This document shows positions 9,844 to 21,684 of a stretch of 64,000 nucleotides of DNA, one piece after another. The DNA is from Anaspis maculata (taxonomy: Eukaryota; Arthropoda; Insecta; Coleoptera; Scraptiidae): assembly GCA_949128115.1 (NCBI GenBank), contig OX421964.1, forward strand, positions 31,054,177 to 31,118,176. The letters run 5' to 3'. A program made the position numbers and the translations under genes. Position 1 is the first letter of the stretch. Each line of letters begins with the position of its first letter. The notes under the pieces are model-generated. The model was given only the letters and a program-made list of their open reading frames with translations. It was not told the origin of the DNA and ran no database searches.

Positions 9844-10139
9844 CATTGTATAACTACTCCTAGTAGGCCAGCCCTCGTTCAAATTGTGCAATTTTCGGAA
9901 AGCACGGGCAGGTGGCGTGTTCGGCATTTGTCGTTTGGTCGCTCAAATTAGTTATAAATCACGCTGTCTTCAAATTTCAACGTGGCGCCCAACTTACTGA
10001 TAGATGTTGATGGTTTGGTACAGAAATTTCAATTTTTCTCATATGCGCTGATAATTTCTTGCGAGCTAATTGCTCTAGGCGACATCTAGCGACAAAATCC
10101 CAAATTCGAGGCTGACCTACTAGTAATAGTTATACAATG
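9844..10139. mobile_element. 296-bp TIR element with 7-bp target duplication
   Basis: The ends CATTGTATAACTACTCCTAG and (reverse) CATTGTATAACTATTACTAG form inverted repeats of about 30 bp that end in a shared CAGCC. GTATTAT is duplicated exactly at 9837-9843 and 10140-10146. CA-starting ends with a 7-8 bp duplication would fit P-like or hAT-like groups, but no transposase is available to decide. Confidence 0.82.
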
Positions 10140-10146
10140 GTATTAT

Positions 10147-13100
10147 GATATGAAATAGTCCAAACAGGTCAAATCGTTTGTAGTGATCCAAAGTTATCAC
10201 TTTTTTAGAGACAGCAAATTTTGGGAGGGAACATGTTACGTCATTTTCTGCTTCTGTTTGTTTTTGGTACTTGGACCGATTGGGCCAGTCCAGCTCTGTC
10301 CTGTCGTTTATTTTCTAGTAGTTTGGGGAATTTCGTTACCTTGCGGCGGCCGTTCCGGCAAGCGAGTTCCGCGTGCCTTTCTCCAAATGGCTATAGATAA
10401 GAACTATCCCAATGGGGGTGGGCAGAATCTGATGAAACGAAGCGACGTAGCTACTTCTTTTTTTTCAATTTGAAACTCGCATCGGAGCTGTCGTCTAGTG
10501 TGTGCTGCACATCCACGTTTTTGCCTTTCAAGTGGTCTTCGAAATTGTGTTAGTTTGAAGCCAGAGACCGCCTGTTTTGCGGGTTTATTTGGCGAACGTT
10601 GGATCATCAGGGTATTGGACCCTAAGAAAGCATTGTTTCGCCGTCTAAAGAAGTACAACCACACCTGGCGCATCAAACGAAACCGTCTGTCACCTGTAGG
10701 TAAAGTAAAGACTGATTTAGTTCCTCTTTTTGTCATATTTTCGAGTTGGAGTCGAAACTGAGTTGAGTGAATTGTTGTAGGTTTCTTTCTTTTACCCGCC
10801 ACTCAGTTTTTTTACTACATAACGATTTTCTACGATCAAGTTTCCGACATCTTTATTTTCCTGTCATCCCGTTTCAAAGTCTGGAGATTTTGCCAGCAAG
10901 CCGTCAACGTCACCGTCATCGACATCGTTGCATTCACGCAACAGGGAATTTACCGAGCCCGCCTTTTGGTTTAAGTGCAAGATTTTCCAAACCGCCCGGC
11001 GAGTCCTGTCGCACTAGCGGGGACCCCCATCTTCTACGACACCAAGTCTATAGCCATCGCCGCACTCTGGAAGTCTCAGCGTACGACAAATTGTCGGTTG
11101 CGGCCGTCAGGAAGCCGTCACCGGGTGTACCTACCGATTTGCGTTTTGGTCAAGTAAGCCGGCGATATTTCGCCAATTGTGTTGCTTTATTTTCCCTCTA
11201 TTGCTTCTGTTTTATTGAAAATGCGTAAACGATAATCATTTTTCACGTTGATATTTGGCTGAACACTACTCTAGTACCGTTCTAGAAAAACGACGGAAGA
11301 AAAATAGATTGACAGTTCTCAGGGGGACAATAAAGGGTAAAATTGAAATTCAGTCTGCTCGCAAGTTAATTGTTGCGATTTTCGACCATTCGCGAAGTGT
11401 ATATATGCGCTTTGTTTAAATCAACATCATTCTTTATCTTTTGGAACCCGTACACAAATTCTTTGGTTTTGCCACCGACAATCTCGTGGTACCTTATTGT
11501 TGGTGACTTTGAAATTAACGTAGATGTTATAAAGCGAAAGTTTGACTAGTTTGACTTGTAATCAGTAATTATTATTCCGAAGGAAAAACCTCAGAACTAA
11601 ATTCACAAGGTTTCATGTGTAAAATTATTTATGTTTTTGTAACATTGTTAACGTGTAAAAAAGAAGCCGATAACACTCTCTGGGGTGGCTTATCAACGTG
11701 GGTACCTACCGTGTCATTTTAGATTTATCACGACTTGAATTGTTATCTGATATTGTTGAAAACTGGACGACAGGTACCTACGCTTTGGAATAGATAACGT
11801 TCATTTTAATACCGGCTTGCATTGAAGCCGAGCTTCTTTTCCGAACGTAACATAAATTTTGTTGTGGCATTATTTTGACAACATTATTCGACAATATTAT
11901 TCGACATTCAACCTCTTTTATTTCCTTTATTGTAAAATTAGCCAACCGGCACCTGTTCATCTTCATTACCTTTTGTAAATAAACTTTGTGTTTGAAATCC
12001 AATCATTGCTTTGTCTTCAGTATTGGATTTGTTATTGTTTGGTGCTAAAGGTTGTGTTTTTTGGAAATTCGGTCAACAATACTGTGGCGCCCCCAGCCAT
12101 TCAAAAGGACTCCGGCCTATCTCCTCTAATCAGCTGGCGGGCCGTATTCCTAAATAAGGCAGACCAATGGTAAGGCGCACCGAAAAGGCACGAAGCCTTT
12201 TTGGTATGTAACAAACACTTGTTTTCAGCGGCACTTTAGAGATCCTGATTCGAGAGTAAGCCACAAACCCGTACAATTGGCGGAGCAGCCGCTCAAAAGC
12301 TTGATGAAATTCATCGTGGAAGTGGACGAATTTTACTGGAGTTCACGCGATTGGACCGAGTTTAGCATTAGGACCGAGGCAGGTTTAGTGACGAATCATA
12401 AGAGTAACACCGCGGAAGCGATCAAACGCCGAGATCGAGTAACGGGGTACGTCAAACGGGCACGAAAATTGACTGCAACAAATCGGATTACTCCCCCGTC
12501 CTCGTGGAAAATCACGAAGGACAGCAAAAAACGGTGGGGGTTTTTGGTACTCAAAATTTAAAAAAAAAACAGAAGAAATTGACTTATAACACTAATAGCT
12601 CCCCGTAATGCGCATGGATTGAAAAGATCAATCACTCGCAGCGATGGATTTTGCTAGTGAAAAGCTCATTATCTCCTTCCCTTGTGTCGATAAACCGTAG
12701 CAGTGATTGCTCCATTTCGCGTCGAAAAAAAGTCTGCAAACCTCAAAGTCAACATGTGAAGACTCAATTCCTGGGCTCTCCGCGCGCCGTTTCGCAATTA
12801 TCCCGGCTTTCCTGCAGACAATGCGCATTCTGCAGCTGGATTCCCGCTGATCAAAGAAATCACTTGTGAAACTTAAATAAGCGCCAGGGCGCGCGCGTCC
12901 GGCCTCCGGAAAATACGTGTGCATCGCGCGGTCGTCGGCGAGAGCTAGGTACATTATTATATACTTATATCTATATCTGGAAAGGCGGGAGGTATTACAA
13001 GGTGGAGTATCAAAAAGTGGAATTATAAAAGGTTCATCTCGCAGGCTTCAGCGGCAGGAGCCAGAGGAGGACAATAATTACAGACTGAAAGAAGCCATCT

Positions 13101-14284
13101 CTTTGTGCAGGCCTGAAGCTGACACGAGTCATCAGAGCGGGCGGGGGTGGTCCCCCTGTGGGGGCACAATTGCTTTATATGTTTCGGAAGGAAGCGATGG
13201 GCCCTCGCCCGCGCGCTTCACGGCCACTTGTAGGAAGCGCGCTCCCTGTATGCCGCCGCCGCCTGCCATCCCATCCCATCAATCGATTATTTTGATATGA
13301 TGCCGCACAGCAGCAGCGAGCACACAAAAAACACTCCTTATTGTGACTTTCGTTTCATGCCTCAAAGTTCCAGATTCTTTATTTAAAAGCACGTTCCACG
13401 TTTCAACCGAATAGACGAGAAATACAAATGCACATTTATGGTGGCAGAGGTACGAATGTTCGATTTGTATATCTCGAAGTAGTAAAAAAGCGACAACGTC
13501 TTGTTTCATTGTGTTTATGAATGACCTGATAGAATAAGAGGTTTGATTGCAATCTTCATGATAAACATACCACACACGGACCCCTTCATTGCTATGTCAC
13601 TTTCTTTGGGAATACAAAAAACTTTCTGTGGGATGCACGGAAACGGAGCCTCGAGCTCCTAAGTGAGCACGATTCCGGAATACTTGCTGTGCCGATCGGG
13701 TGTACTGTAAAACTAACATTATCCCAAACTGGAGAGACTCTAGGTGGTTCGGGTCTACACATATTGAAGACGGACTGCCACGCCAAGAGTAACTGATCAT
13801 TCAGGATCCAGGTGTGCCTCAGCTCCAGACTCCAGAGGTCCATGAGTCATCGCCCGATTCGGCCGGCTTGTTGATGTTCCAAAGCTCGCTGGAGAGCACG
13901 ACGCGCGAATAAACACATCATCTGCATTATTGGCGGAGGAGCCGTGCTGCCACAGCATGCCAAAAATATTCGAGAAGACAATGGCATTTTCTAGAGCTCT
14001 CCCAGACTGCTGGTCAATGCTGCAATATACCAAAAAGACAATTATTAAAATGATTTCAACTTTCGAGGTCCTTCCGGAAGAGGCTGGAATACTCACGGAT
14101 ACACGACTCGGGCATACAACATGTAAGAGCAGCATGGCCAGGAAGCAGGACAGAGTTGAATTCACAGCGACAGGGGAAATATCACCGAAGGTAACTATAG
14201 AGCCATATCCAGGTGCGACGATTTATTTAATGTATATCAGTATAGAAATGCAGTTATAGTGTTCAAACGCTTGTCACTCATGTA
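10147..14284. other. Long stretch without recognised repeats or genes
   Basis: Mostly unique-looking sequence. A GC-rich, CpG-containing zone spans about 12880-13280. Open frames such as 12277-12561 (94 codons) and 10767-11228 (153 codons) have no family motif I know. A minus-strand segment near 13840-14165 has hydrophobic coding-like sequence next to a GTGAGT and is treated under findings. If a host gene exists in the window, this is a likely place, but I cannot call one. Confidence 0.35.
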
Positions 14285-14482
14285 CAGATGTTCACGTTAA
14301 GATTGACCCCCTCCCCCCACAAATTGCTTTATCTCTGGGACAATTTTAAAAATGAAAACTGATTCTTGAAGGAGTTTAGCTAAGTTTCTGATTTTGCCCA
14401 TTAAAATTTTTTAAACCAATAACTTACAGGGTGTCGCAAAAAAATTCACTAACATGCAGTTGATGCAGTCTTTTATCCGGAC

Positions 14483-15888
14483 ATGGTAGTCTCTGAAACG
14501 CCAGTCTGACTCCTCAAAGCGAGTCGTATTGGGAGCTGCCAGTTGTCAAAAGTCCTCAAAAAAAAACAATTTTGCACCGTTGAGCCAATCGACTTGAAAT
14601 TTGGTATACACACAAAGTTTTGCTGTCAAATGAGCTGATCAGTTTTTGGCTACCATCTGTCAAGTGGATGTGTCCTTGTCAAAAAAATGACAGGTGTTTT
14701 ATTTCACAAAACTTGACTTGCAATATGTCATTTGAAAGCCATAAAAAACTGTATTCAAAACAGTTAAAAGTATCCCTACACCTCTTATTCGTCAGTAATT
14801 ACAAAATATCAAAGTTCAAAACTTTGACATTTTATTCTTCAAAATCTATCCGATAGACTGAGATCAAATTCATAAGTCCCGGCATAAAGGAACAAACTGA
14901 AATAATCTAAATAAATCTGCAGTTGGAGTTTTCCACCGTTTTCCAACAAGGCGTCACGAATTTTTTATTTTCTCTTGGCCGTTGCCACCCGAGAGGGCCG
15001 CGGAACACACGTTTAGTGTAGAGCTCAACTCAGACGGTCTTTCCTGTTCGGGGATCGACTTTTTTCTAAAAATTTCAACTGATATCAAAAGCAGATTGGA
15101 TTGGGCGTCATGTATGCCTATTTTCAACTACGACGCGTCTCCGGTCTTCCGGCGGATATAAATTACGGAATGTGCAATTGCTTTTTGAAAATAAAGGCCA
15201 CCGGAAAACCACGTCGCATTCGAAAACAGGCCTACATTACACCCAATCCAATCTACTTTCGATGTCAGTTGGAATTTTTTGGAAAAAGTCAATCCCCGAG
15301 CAGGAAAGACCATAATTCTGAGTTGAGTTCTACACTAAACGTGTGTCGTCCTGGTCATAATACGGTTGAGCGGTCCTCTCAGGTGGCAACGGCCAGGAGC
15401 AAGTTTAAAAATTCGTAACGCCTTGTTGGGAAATGGTGAAAAACTCCAACTGCAGATTTATTTAGATTATTTTAGTTTGTTGCTTTATGCCGAATTTGAT
15501 CTCAGTCTATCGGATAGATTTTGAAGAATAAAATGTCAAAGTTTTGAACTTTGATATTTTTTAATTACTGACGAGTAAGAGTTGGAGGGATACTTTCACT
15601 TGTCCTGAATACAGTTTATATAGGGCTTTCAAATGACATATTGCAAGTCAAGTTTTGTGAAATAAAACTTCTGTCATCTTTTGACAATGACACTTCCACC
15701 TGACAGATGGCAGCCAAAAACTTATCAGCTGCTCATTTGACAGCAAGACCCTATCTGTATACCAAATTTCAAATCGATTGGCTCAACGGTGCAAAATTGG
15801 GTTTTTTGGGGGGACTTTTGACAACTGGCAGCTCCCAAGACGACTCGCTTTGGGGAGGCAGACTGGCGTTTCAGCAACTACTATGTGG
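14483..15888. repeat. 1.4-kb near-continuous palindrome (foldback)
   Basis: The two halves match in inverted order along almost the full length. CTCTGAAACGCCAGTCTG pairs with CAGACTGGCGTTTCAG, CAATCGACTTGAAATTTGGT with its partner near 15762-15781, and ACGTTTAGTGTAGA with its partner near 15335. CCCAATCCAATC is close to the centre at about 15180. Arms are about 650 bp with scattered mismatches. A half-copy is present at 6305-7560. The arms have no coding capacity. The central loop, about 50 bp, is the only unpaired part. Confidence 0.85.
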
Positions 15889-15954
15889 GTGGCTATCACC
15901 AAAAGAAGTATGGTGCGGTCAGAAATGACATGATCTCAAAGGCCGCTAGCTCAC

Positions 15955-17725
15955 GGTCTATAAGGGAGCTACAGCTCCCTAAAGGTGGGTCCCTAAAGAT
16001 GGTTTTTATTCAATATCTCCGAAAATAGTTGAAGCAAAATGATGAAATTTGGCACGCACCCAGAAGTTTTCATGCTCAAAAAGATGAGGTAGGAGTCATT
16101 TAAAAAATTTGCCCGGGAGTGGGGTAACTTAGTAGAATGTGGGGTAAAAATTACCCCAACTTTTCTTAGTATGTTTTTTTTCCCAGATTGTATGAGAAAT
16201 TATGAGATTTCAGGGTGTTTTACGAAAAAAAGGTACTCCTGTTAAACTTCGATAGCTTGCCCCGTTTTTGAGTAAAATCGTTTTGAAATTGTTTTGCAGA
16301 CTGAATAATCGATTTTGTGGAAATCGACTTTTTTCTGGTTCCAAAATTATCACTGAGTTTTGATGAGCGTATTCTATGACCAAAAATAAGGAAAAAGTTT
16401 TCATGAACATAAGCCGGAAAATGCTTTATAAGAGGACTGCAGCCCCCTAAATGTGTGTCCCTGAAGATGGTTTTTACTTATTACTTTCGAAACTGGTTAT
16501 GATAAAATGACGAAATTTAGCAAATACACTAAAATTTTCATGCTCAATGAGATGGGGTGGAAACCAATAAAATAAATTATTCGGGGTGGGGTAACTTGGG
16601 AAAAAGCGGGGTAAAAATTACCCCAACTTTTTTGTGTTTTTTCAGGAGTTTGTACAAAACTATGAAATTTCACACGTTTTCGAGTAGAATCGTTTTGAAA
16701 TTTTTTGCAGGCTGAAGAATCGGATTTGTGGACGATTGACTCCGAAAAAGTTACCATGAACATAGGCCGAAAAATGCTTTATAACGAGGCTACCTCCCCC
16801 GAACCCACAAACAGGGGCTGTATCTCCCTTGTGAAGTATTTTTGACCTATGATCAAGGTGAATTTTTTCCATGGTGTTGGCCGTATAATACGCCTGCCTA
16901 TGGAATACTCAAGACTGATTTTGGAACCAGAAAGAAGTCGGTCTCGTAAAACACGGAAGTTCCATAATTTTGCACGAAATCCTTGAAAAAGTTGGACACA
17001 ATAACACAAAAAATTTGGGGTAATTCTCACCCCGCTTCTTCCCGAGGAATAAGGTATTCCTGGGTAATTTTTTTGATGATTTTCACTATTTTATCAAGGA
17101 TAAAAACTCTAGGGTACTTATAGCTAAATTCCGTCATTTTATCCTAACTATTTTCGGAGGTAATAAATAAAAACCGAGATAAAAACCATCTTCAGGGGCA
17201 CACATTTAGAGGGTTGTAGACCCCTTATAAAGCATTTTTCGACTAATTTTCATGGGAACTTTTTTCTAATTCTTGGTTGTAGAATACGCTTATGAGAAAT
17301 ATTGAGGGCTGATTTTGAAACCAGAAAAAACGAGAGAAAAAAGTCCATCGTCCACAATATACGATTATTTAGCATGCAAAAAATTTCAAAATTATTTTAC
17401 TCGAAAACGGGGCAAGCTATCGAAGTTCAACAAGAGTACCTTTTTACCGTAAAACAACCTGAAGTTTTCTATTTTCACATGAAATCCGGGAAGAAAAATA
17501 CACACAAAAGTTGGGGTAATTTTTACCCCACCTCCTAACAAGTTACCTTACTCCGGGGCAAATTTTTGAAATTACTCTTACTCCATCCTATTAGGCATAA
17601 AAATTTCTGAGTATGTGCTAAATTTCATCATTTTTCTCTTGCTGGTTTCGAAGATATTGAATAAAAACCATCTTCAGGGACCCACCTTCAGGGGTCTGTA
17701 GCTCCCTTCTGAAGCATTTTTCGAC
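15955..17725. repeat. Head-to-head array of four ~440-bp units
   Basis: A unit containing GAAGATGGTTTTTATTCAAT, a GATGAAATTT...TTTTCATGCTCA segment and GGGGTAAAAATTACCCCAAC occurs twice in plus orientation (about 15955-16430 and 16430-16800). It occurs twice in minus orientation (about 16800-17230 and 17230-17725). The symmetry axis is near 16805. A partial fifth copy lies at 62445-62615. Units contain no open frame with known motifs. Confidence 0.8.
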
Positions 17726-18387
17726 CCAAGTTTATGAGAACTTTTTTTCTTATTTTTGATCGTAAAATCTGCTGCTGGAGTATATGGCAGGCTAATTTAG
17801 GGACACCCTGTATACAGGGGAATGACAACACTCCCATTATCTACGCCCTCGATTTTTTTTTCCAAACACGTTTGTATTATTTGATAGTGACCTATTCTGG
17901 TTGACTTGATTCCAAATTTGAACAAAATCACTTGAACGGTTCAAAAGTTATGTCAAAAAATCGATTTTGAAGATTCAACTTGAACACCCTGTAACTTTTC
18001 AACGGAGCATTTTAGGACATCAAAGGAATATTTTTTCTGGTCCATTTTTGATGGGGAATCTCCCCTTGAAGTTTGTATCATCATTTTGGAAACACCCTGT
18101 ATATTTAGTATTGTATTGAGGAGAAAACTCTGCATCCATTGCATTATTCAAATAAATGTAAATGTTATAAAACAAAGTAATTTTCTTGCGACACCCTGTA
18201 TATCATGAATCTATGAGAATTGTATCTAGAAATTTGGAAAATTCAGCTATAATCCTTCAAAAACCAGTTTTTATTATTGAAATTGATTCAGGGATCAGCC
18301 GGCTAGTGGGGGGGTCAATCTTAACGTGAACAGCACCCTGTATGAATCAAAGTACCCAATGCAAATTCGTAACAGTATAATAGTATA

Positions 18388-18510
18388 TTACATACCGAGG
18401 TGGAAAGTGTCTCATTACAGTCAAGGGATTCAATATATTACCGAGGCGTGCCGAGGTAAGATAGAATCCCGTAGGTTGTAATGACGCTTTTACTTCGTGG
18501 TATGTAATTA
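18388..18510. mobile_element. Short hairpin MITE
   Basis: TTACATACCGAGGTGGAAAG pairs inverted with the sequence ending ACTTCGTGGTATGTAA. The inner match continues over TCATTACA and GGGATTC, giving arms of about 50 bp. Confidence 0.65.
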
Positions 18511-19915
18511 TGTATAGGACTTCATTCACAATGATCCAGTTTAAATGCAAATAATTTGCTCTATTCTAAGTTTTTCGCGTCAAACGTTTTTATCAGGTAG
18601 GCATAGGCAACCTATTCAAACAACGCATCATGCATCAACACTCCGCGCTCCGCGACAGCTATTTAGATCAGATCACTTCTCTTCATCTTCATACGTCATT
18701 TTCGGCCCACAGGCTGAAAGTGACATTATTTTCCAACCTGTAAGGAATCATTCACTTTCCAACTTTTTATCAGTTAGGAATGTATCGATTGCTAACTCAT
18801 TGTGAATAATAATATAACAATGTCTGTTCCAAAGCAAGGCACCTGTAGTGGACTCTTGACTGGGGAGAGTCGTCATGGCATTCCTTCAAGAATGTGTCCC
18901 TAGAGAGCATTATATTATTCCCGAGATAAAAAAACCACATTATTATGCAATTTTTGCACTTCTCTATCGGGCAGTTACTTAGCGAGTCCGCGCCTATTCC
19001 GCCGATAAATCAAACGAGCCGCGCTTTCTAAATCAACCCGCCGCGTTTATTACAGTGATTTAAAAGCCGATCCGCGGAGTACTTGATCCGAACATGTTTT
19101 ATCACGGCCAACTTTGTGTGCAACAAGAACCATTACACATTACACATGTACCTACTCGCTATTGTCAATGGGGCCGTTTGATTCCACACATGTCTTCACA
19201 TCCTTTGCGCTCTTTCGGCTCGCCACGGCGGGAAGAACAAGGACGCACAGATTCGGACGTAAGTGCAACTTTGGAATTGTAATGCGCCCATTTTCCCACA
19301 TTCGGCGACGGCCGGTGCCGATAAAAAACCACACTGTGTACGGTTTTGTCCATTTACGGAGTGAAATTGCCGTTTTTCACCAAATGATTAACTGGGGTTA
19401 TAAAATTGAATTTCGCCAACCGAACTGCGCTCGCTTCGGATGTAACATTGTAAAACACTTAATGGTATTACTTTTTTGGCACCAGGGCGCTTTAATATTT
19501 CATAGGGCGGGCTCTATTAAAACAAAATAACTTGCGCCTTTGCCATGGCAAAAAGCGCTTATCGCAGATGGCCCGGGTCCTCCGTGATTTTTTGCAAATA
19601 TCCTTGCGTATGATTTAATGACCGGACGACTTTTGCTGACACCGTCTGCGTGATGGGAATAAATTTCAGATGGTTTTGCACAGGCTTGGTTGAATTTTAG
19701 GGATTCAAACTGCCAAAGATGTTAATCGATTAATTTGAAGACTTTTTCCTTTTTTCTTTTGTTTCTGTTCTTTTCAATTCATCTTATATAGCTATTTTTA
19801 TAGCTTTCCTTTATGTCACAACATTTGTTCCACCTTCCCACAGCTAAAGTCAACATTTTAGTCGCTTCTCCTCTCATCAGATGAATGTTAATTACTCTGC
19901 TTATAAGACAGTTAG
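18511..19915. other. No recognisable feature
   Basis: Unique-looking sequence. Open frames (for example 138 codons at 19114-19530) overlap in several frames and lack known motifs. Confidence 0.35.
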
Positions 19916-19919
19916 ATAT

Positions 19920-21355
19920 TGTTACGAGCGGCGATCCCGTGCATATTGGTAAACACGCGATCTTTCTGGATTCTTACATCCATTAGATCGTAGTGTGGAA
20001 GTGCAGAATGTTCTGGTGCATTCCAGAGCGCGCGTTTACGTGAAACCGAATGGGGAGACTTCAATGCGCGATCGAGAAACATCTGTCCATTTTGGCGGAG
20101 GCGCCGTTCCAGAACCCGGCAGAATTATACGGGTGATGTTTGTGATTATTCAGGAATGGTCTAGAAACCGCATATGCCGGTTCACTATGGAATTTGCTGG
20201 AAGAAAACAGAAAGTTCGGGAACACTATTCGGAGGCCTTATACCGTCCGTTTTTTTTCTAGGCCCCAGCGCGTAGCGCCTTATTTATGGGTTCCACACCC
20301 AACATATTATATATTTTTGAAATCAGAAGAACAAAATCTTTCGATTGATGGTATGTCAAATTATTTTTGACAGATGTCATTTTTTGACAATTGACAGAAT
20401 AGTACTTGTGATACATCATTTTAAAGCCCATTAAATTCTGAGGAAAACTGTGTCTTTATTTTTGGAATAGGATTCTCAAAGCTTCTAGAGGTCTTCAAAT
20501 AGGAAAAATTGTTGAAATTCAGAAATACTCAATAAGCACTATAAGTATAGGCAAAAGAGGTATTTTCAAAAATAACTGATGATAATAATCAATAAATAAT
20601 CACAATGAAACGAAAAATGTCCTGAAGAAGCTACTCGGAATGACCGTCTCCTTGTTCCTTGAATGAGAGATTCAACGACCGGTGAATTGGAACTGCCAGC
20701 CCAACGCGATAGTATCCGAGGTGGCCAGGTATGACCCCCTCGATTTTTTTATGAGCCTATCTGAAAGATAAGGTGTTTATAGAGTCTCCCGCTAATTTGG
20801 ACGATTTAAAATCAGGATATTATCATCAGTTGATATTAAAAATACCTTTTAATTATTGAGTAGGTATTTCTGAATTTGACCAATTTTTTCTATTCAAAGA
20901 CCTCCAGAAGCTGTAAAAGACATCCTATTTTAGAAATGAAAACACAGTTCTCCTAAGAGTTTTATGGGCTTTAAAATGGTGTGTCACAAGTACTATTCCG
21001 TCAATTGTCAAAAAATGACATATGTCAAAAATAATTAGACATATCATCAATCGAAAGATTTTGTTCTTCTGATTTCAAAAATATATAATATGTTGGGTGT
21101 TAAACCCATAATAAAGGCGCTATAAGCTGGGGCCTAGAAAAAAAAACGGACGGTATAAGGCATCAGCCTGCAGCTCAGAGCAGTATTGAATTGAAAGAGA
21201 CAGCGAGCGGATAAGCAAGCGATAATCATAGCGATATTCCAAGTAGATAATTGTTGGCGTTCATTGGTTGTAGTACGCAGAAATAAACAGTGTATTTTAA
21301 ATCGATCGTCTCAATTATATTCAAAGTTCGAACCCGTACGCGAGATATCGTAACA
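19920..21355 (+). mobile_element. Solo LTR (Gypsy-type), split by a nested element
   Basis: The sequence begins TGTTACGAGC and ends ATCGTAACA, the TG...CA form of an LTR. ATAT is duplicated exactly at 19916-19919 and 21356-21359. With the 20243-21153 insertion and its TA duplication removed, the LTR is about 523 bp. It aligns with the reverse complement of 51986-52493 on both sides of the insertion (AAACACGCGATCTTTCTGGA; ACATCTGTCCATTTTGGCGG; GAGCAGTATTGAATTG; CGATCGTCTCAATTATA). No internal coding region adjoins either end, so this is a solo LTR left by recombination. An ATAT target is known for the Drosophila 17.6/297 group of Gypsy elements. Confidence 0.85.
20243..21153. mobile_element. 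911-bp TIR element inside the LTR TATA box
   Basis: The ends CCGTCCGTTTTTTTTCTAGG and (reverse) CCGTCCGTTTTTTTTTCTAG begin inverted arms of about 350 bp. Inner matches include AATCTTTCGATTGATG and TTTTTGACAATTGAC. The TA duplications are 20241-20242 and 21154-21155. The other copy of this LTR has the unoccupied site CTTATATAAGGCATC, where this one has CTTA-TA-[element]-TA-TAAGGCATC. No transposase is present. Confidence 0.88.
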
Positions 21356-21559
21356 ATATCTTCCACTGTTCTCACTCCGACATGAAGACGAAAATTCTCA
21401 GATAAGTACATAATTACCCCTTGGCACATTATCCAGCTCTCTCAATCTTTAACTGGGCTCTTTTGCCTGTTAGGTATAGTAAAATAATAATAAATTAATC
21501 ATATTATTTCTATTGGATCATATTGACTAAGTATTTGATTTTTTTTAGATATAGGTAGG

Positions 21560-21684
21560 TACCGTATGAGCAAAAACTTTCCTCCTCTAGGCAGGCTGTG
21601 ATCTAGTCATTGGCAGGAAAACGAGGCTGATTTTGGCTAGACCACAGCCTGCCTAGAGGAGGAAAGTTCTTGATCATACGGTAT
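21560..21684. mobile_element. 125-bp near-perfect hairpin MITE
   Basis: TACCGTATGAGCAAAAACTT pairs with AAGTTCTTGATCATACGGTA, and CCTCCTCTAGGCAGGCTGTG pairs exactly with CACAGCCTGCCTAGAGGAGG. The loop is about 45 bp. Confidence 0.8.

Larger units (their letters stand above)
14285..18340. mobile_element. Composite inverted-repeat stack with ~200-bp outer arms
   Basis: The left arm (GTTCACGTTAAGATTGACCC, then AAAACTG...TTGAAGGA) recurs inverted at the right (18200-18340). TA lies on each side (14283-14284, 18341-18342). An inner pair of ACAGGGTGTCGCAA ends faces inward at 14427 and 18198, also beside TA. It is followed on both sides by a shared GATGCAG block. Between these lie two further large palindromes (14483-15888 and 15955-17725). 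No transposase frame is visible. This is either one long-armed foldback or several Tc1/mariner-type MITEs nested in each other. Confidence 0.7.

Noticed and set aside
9980..9996. TGGCGCCCAACTTACTG as a retroelement primer-binding site
   Set aside because: It lies inside a 296-bp TIR element with defined ends and no LTR precedes it.
12080..12561. TGGCGCCCCCAGCC followed by a 94-codon frame as start of an LTR element
   Set aside because: No LTR pair was found and the frame has no Gag motif.
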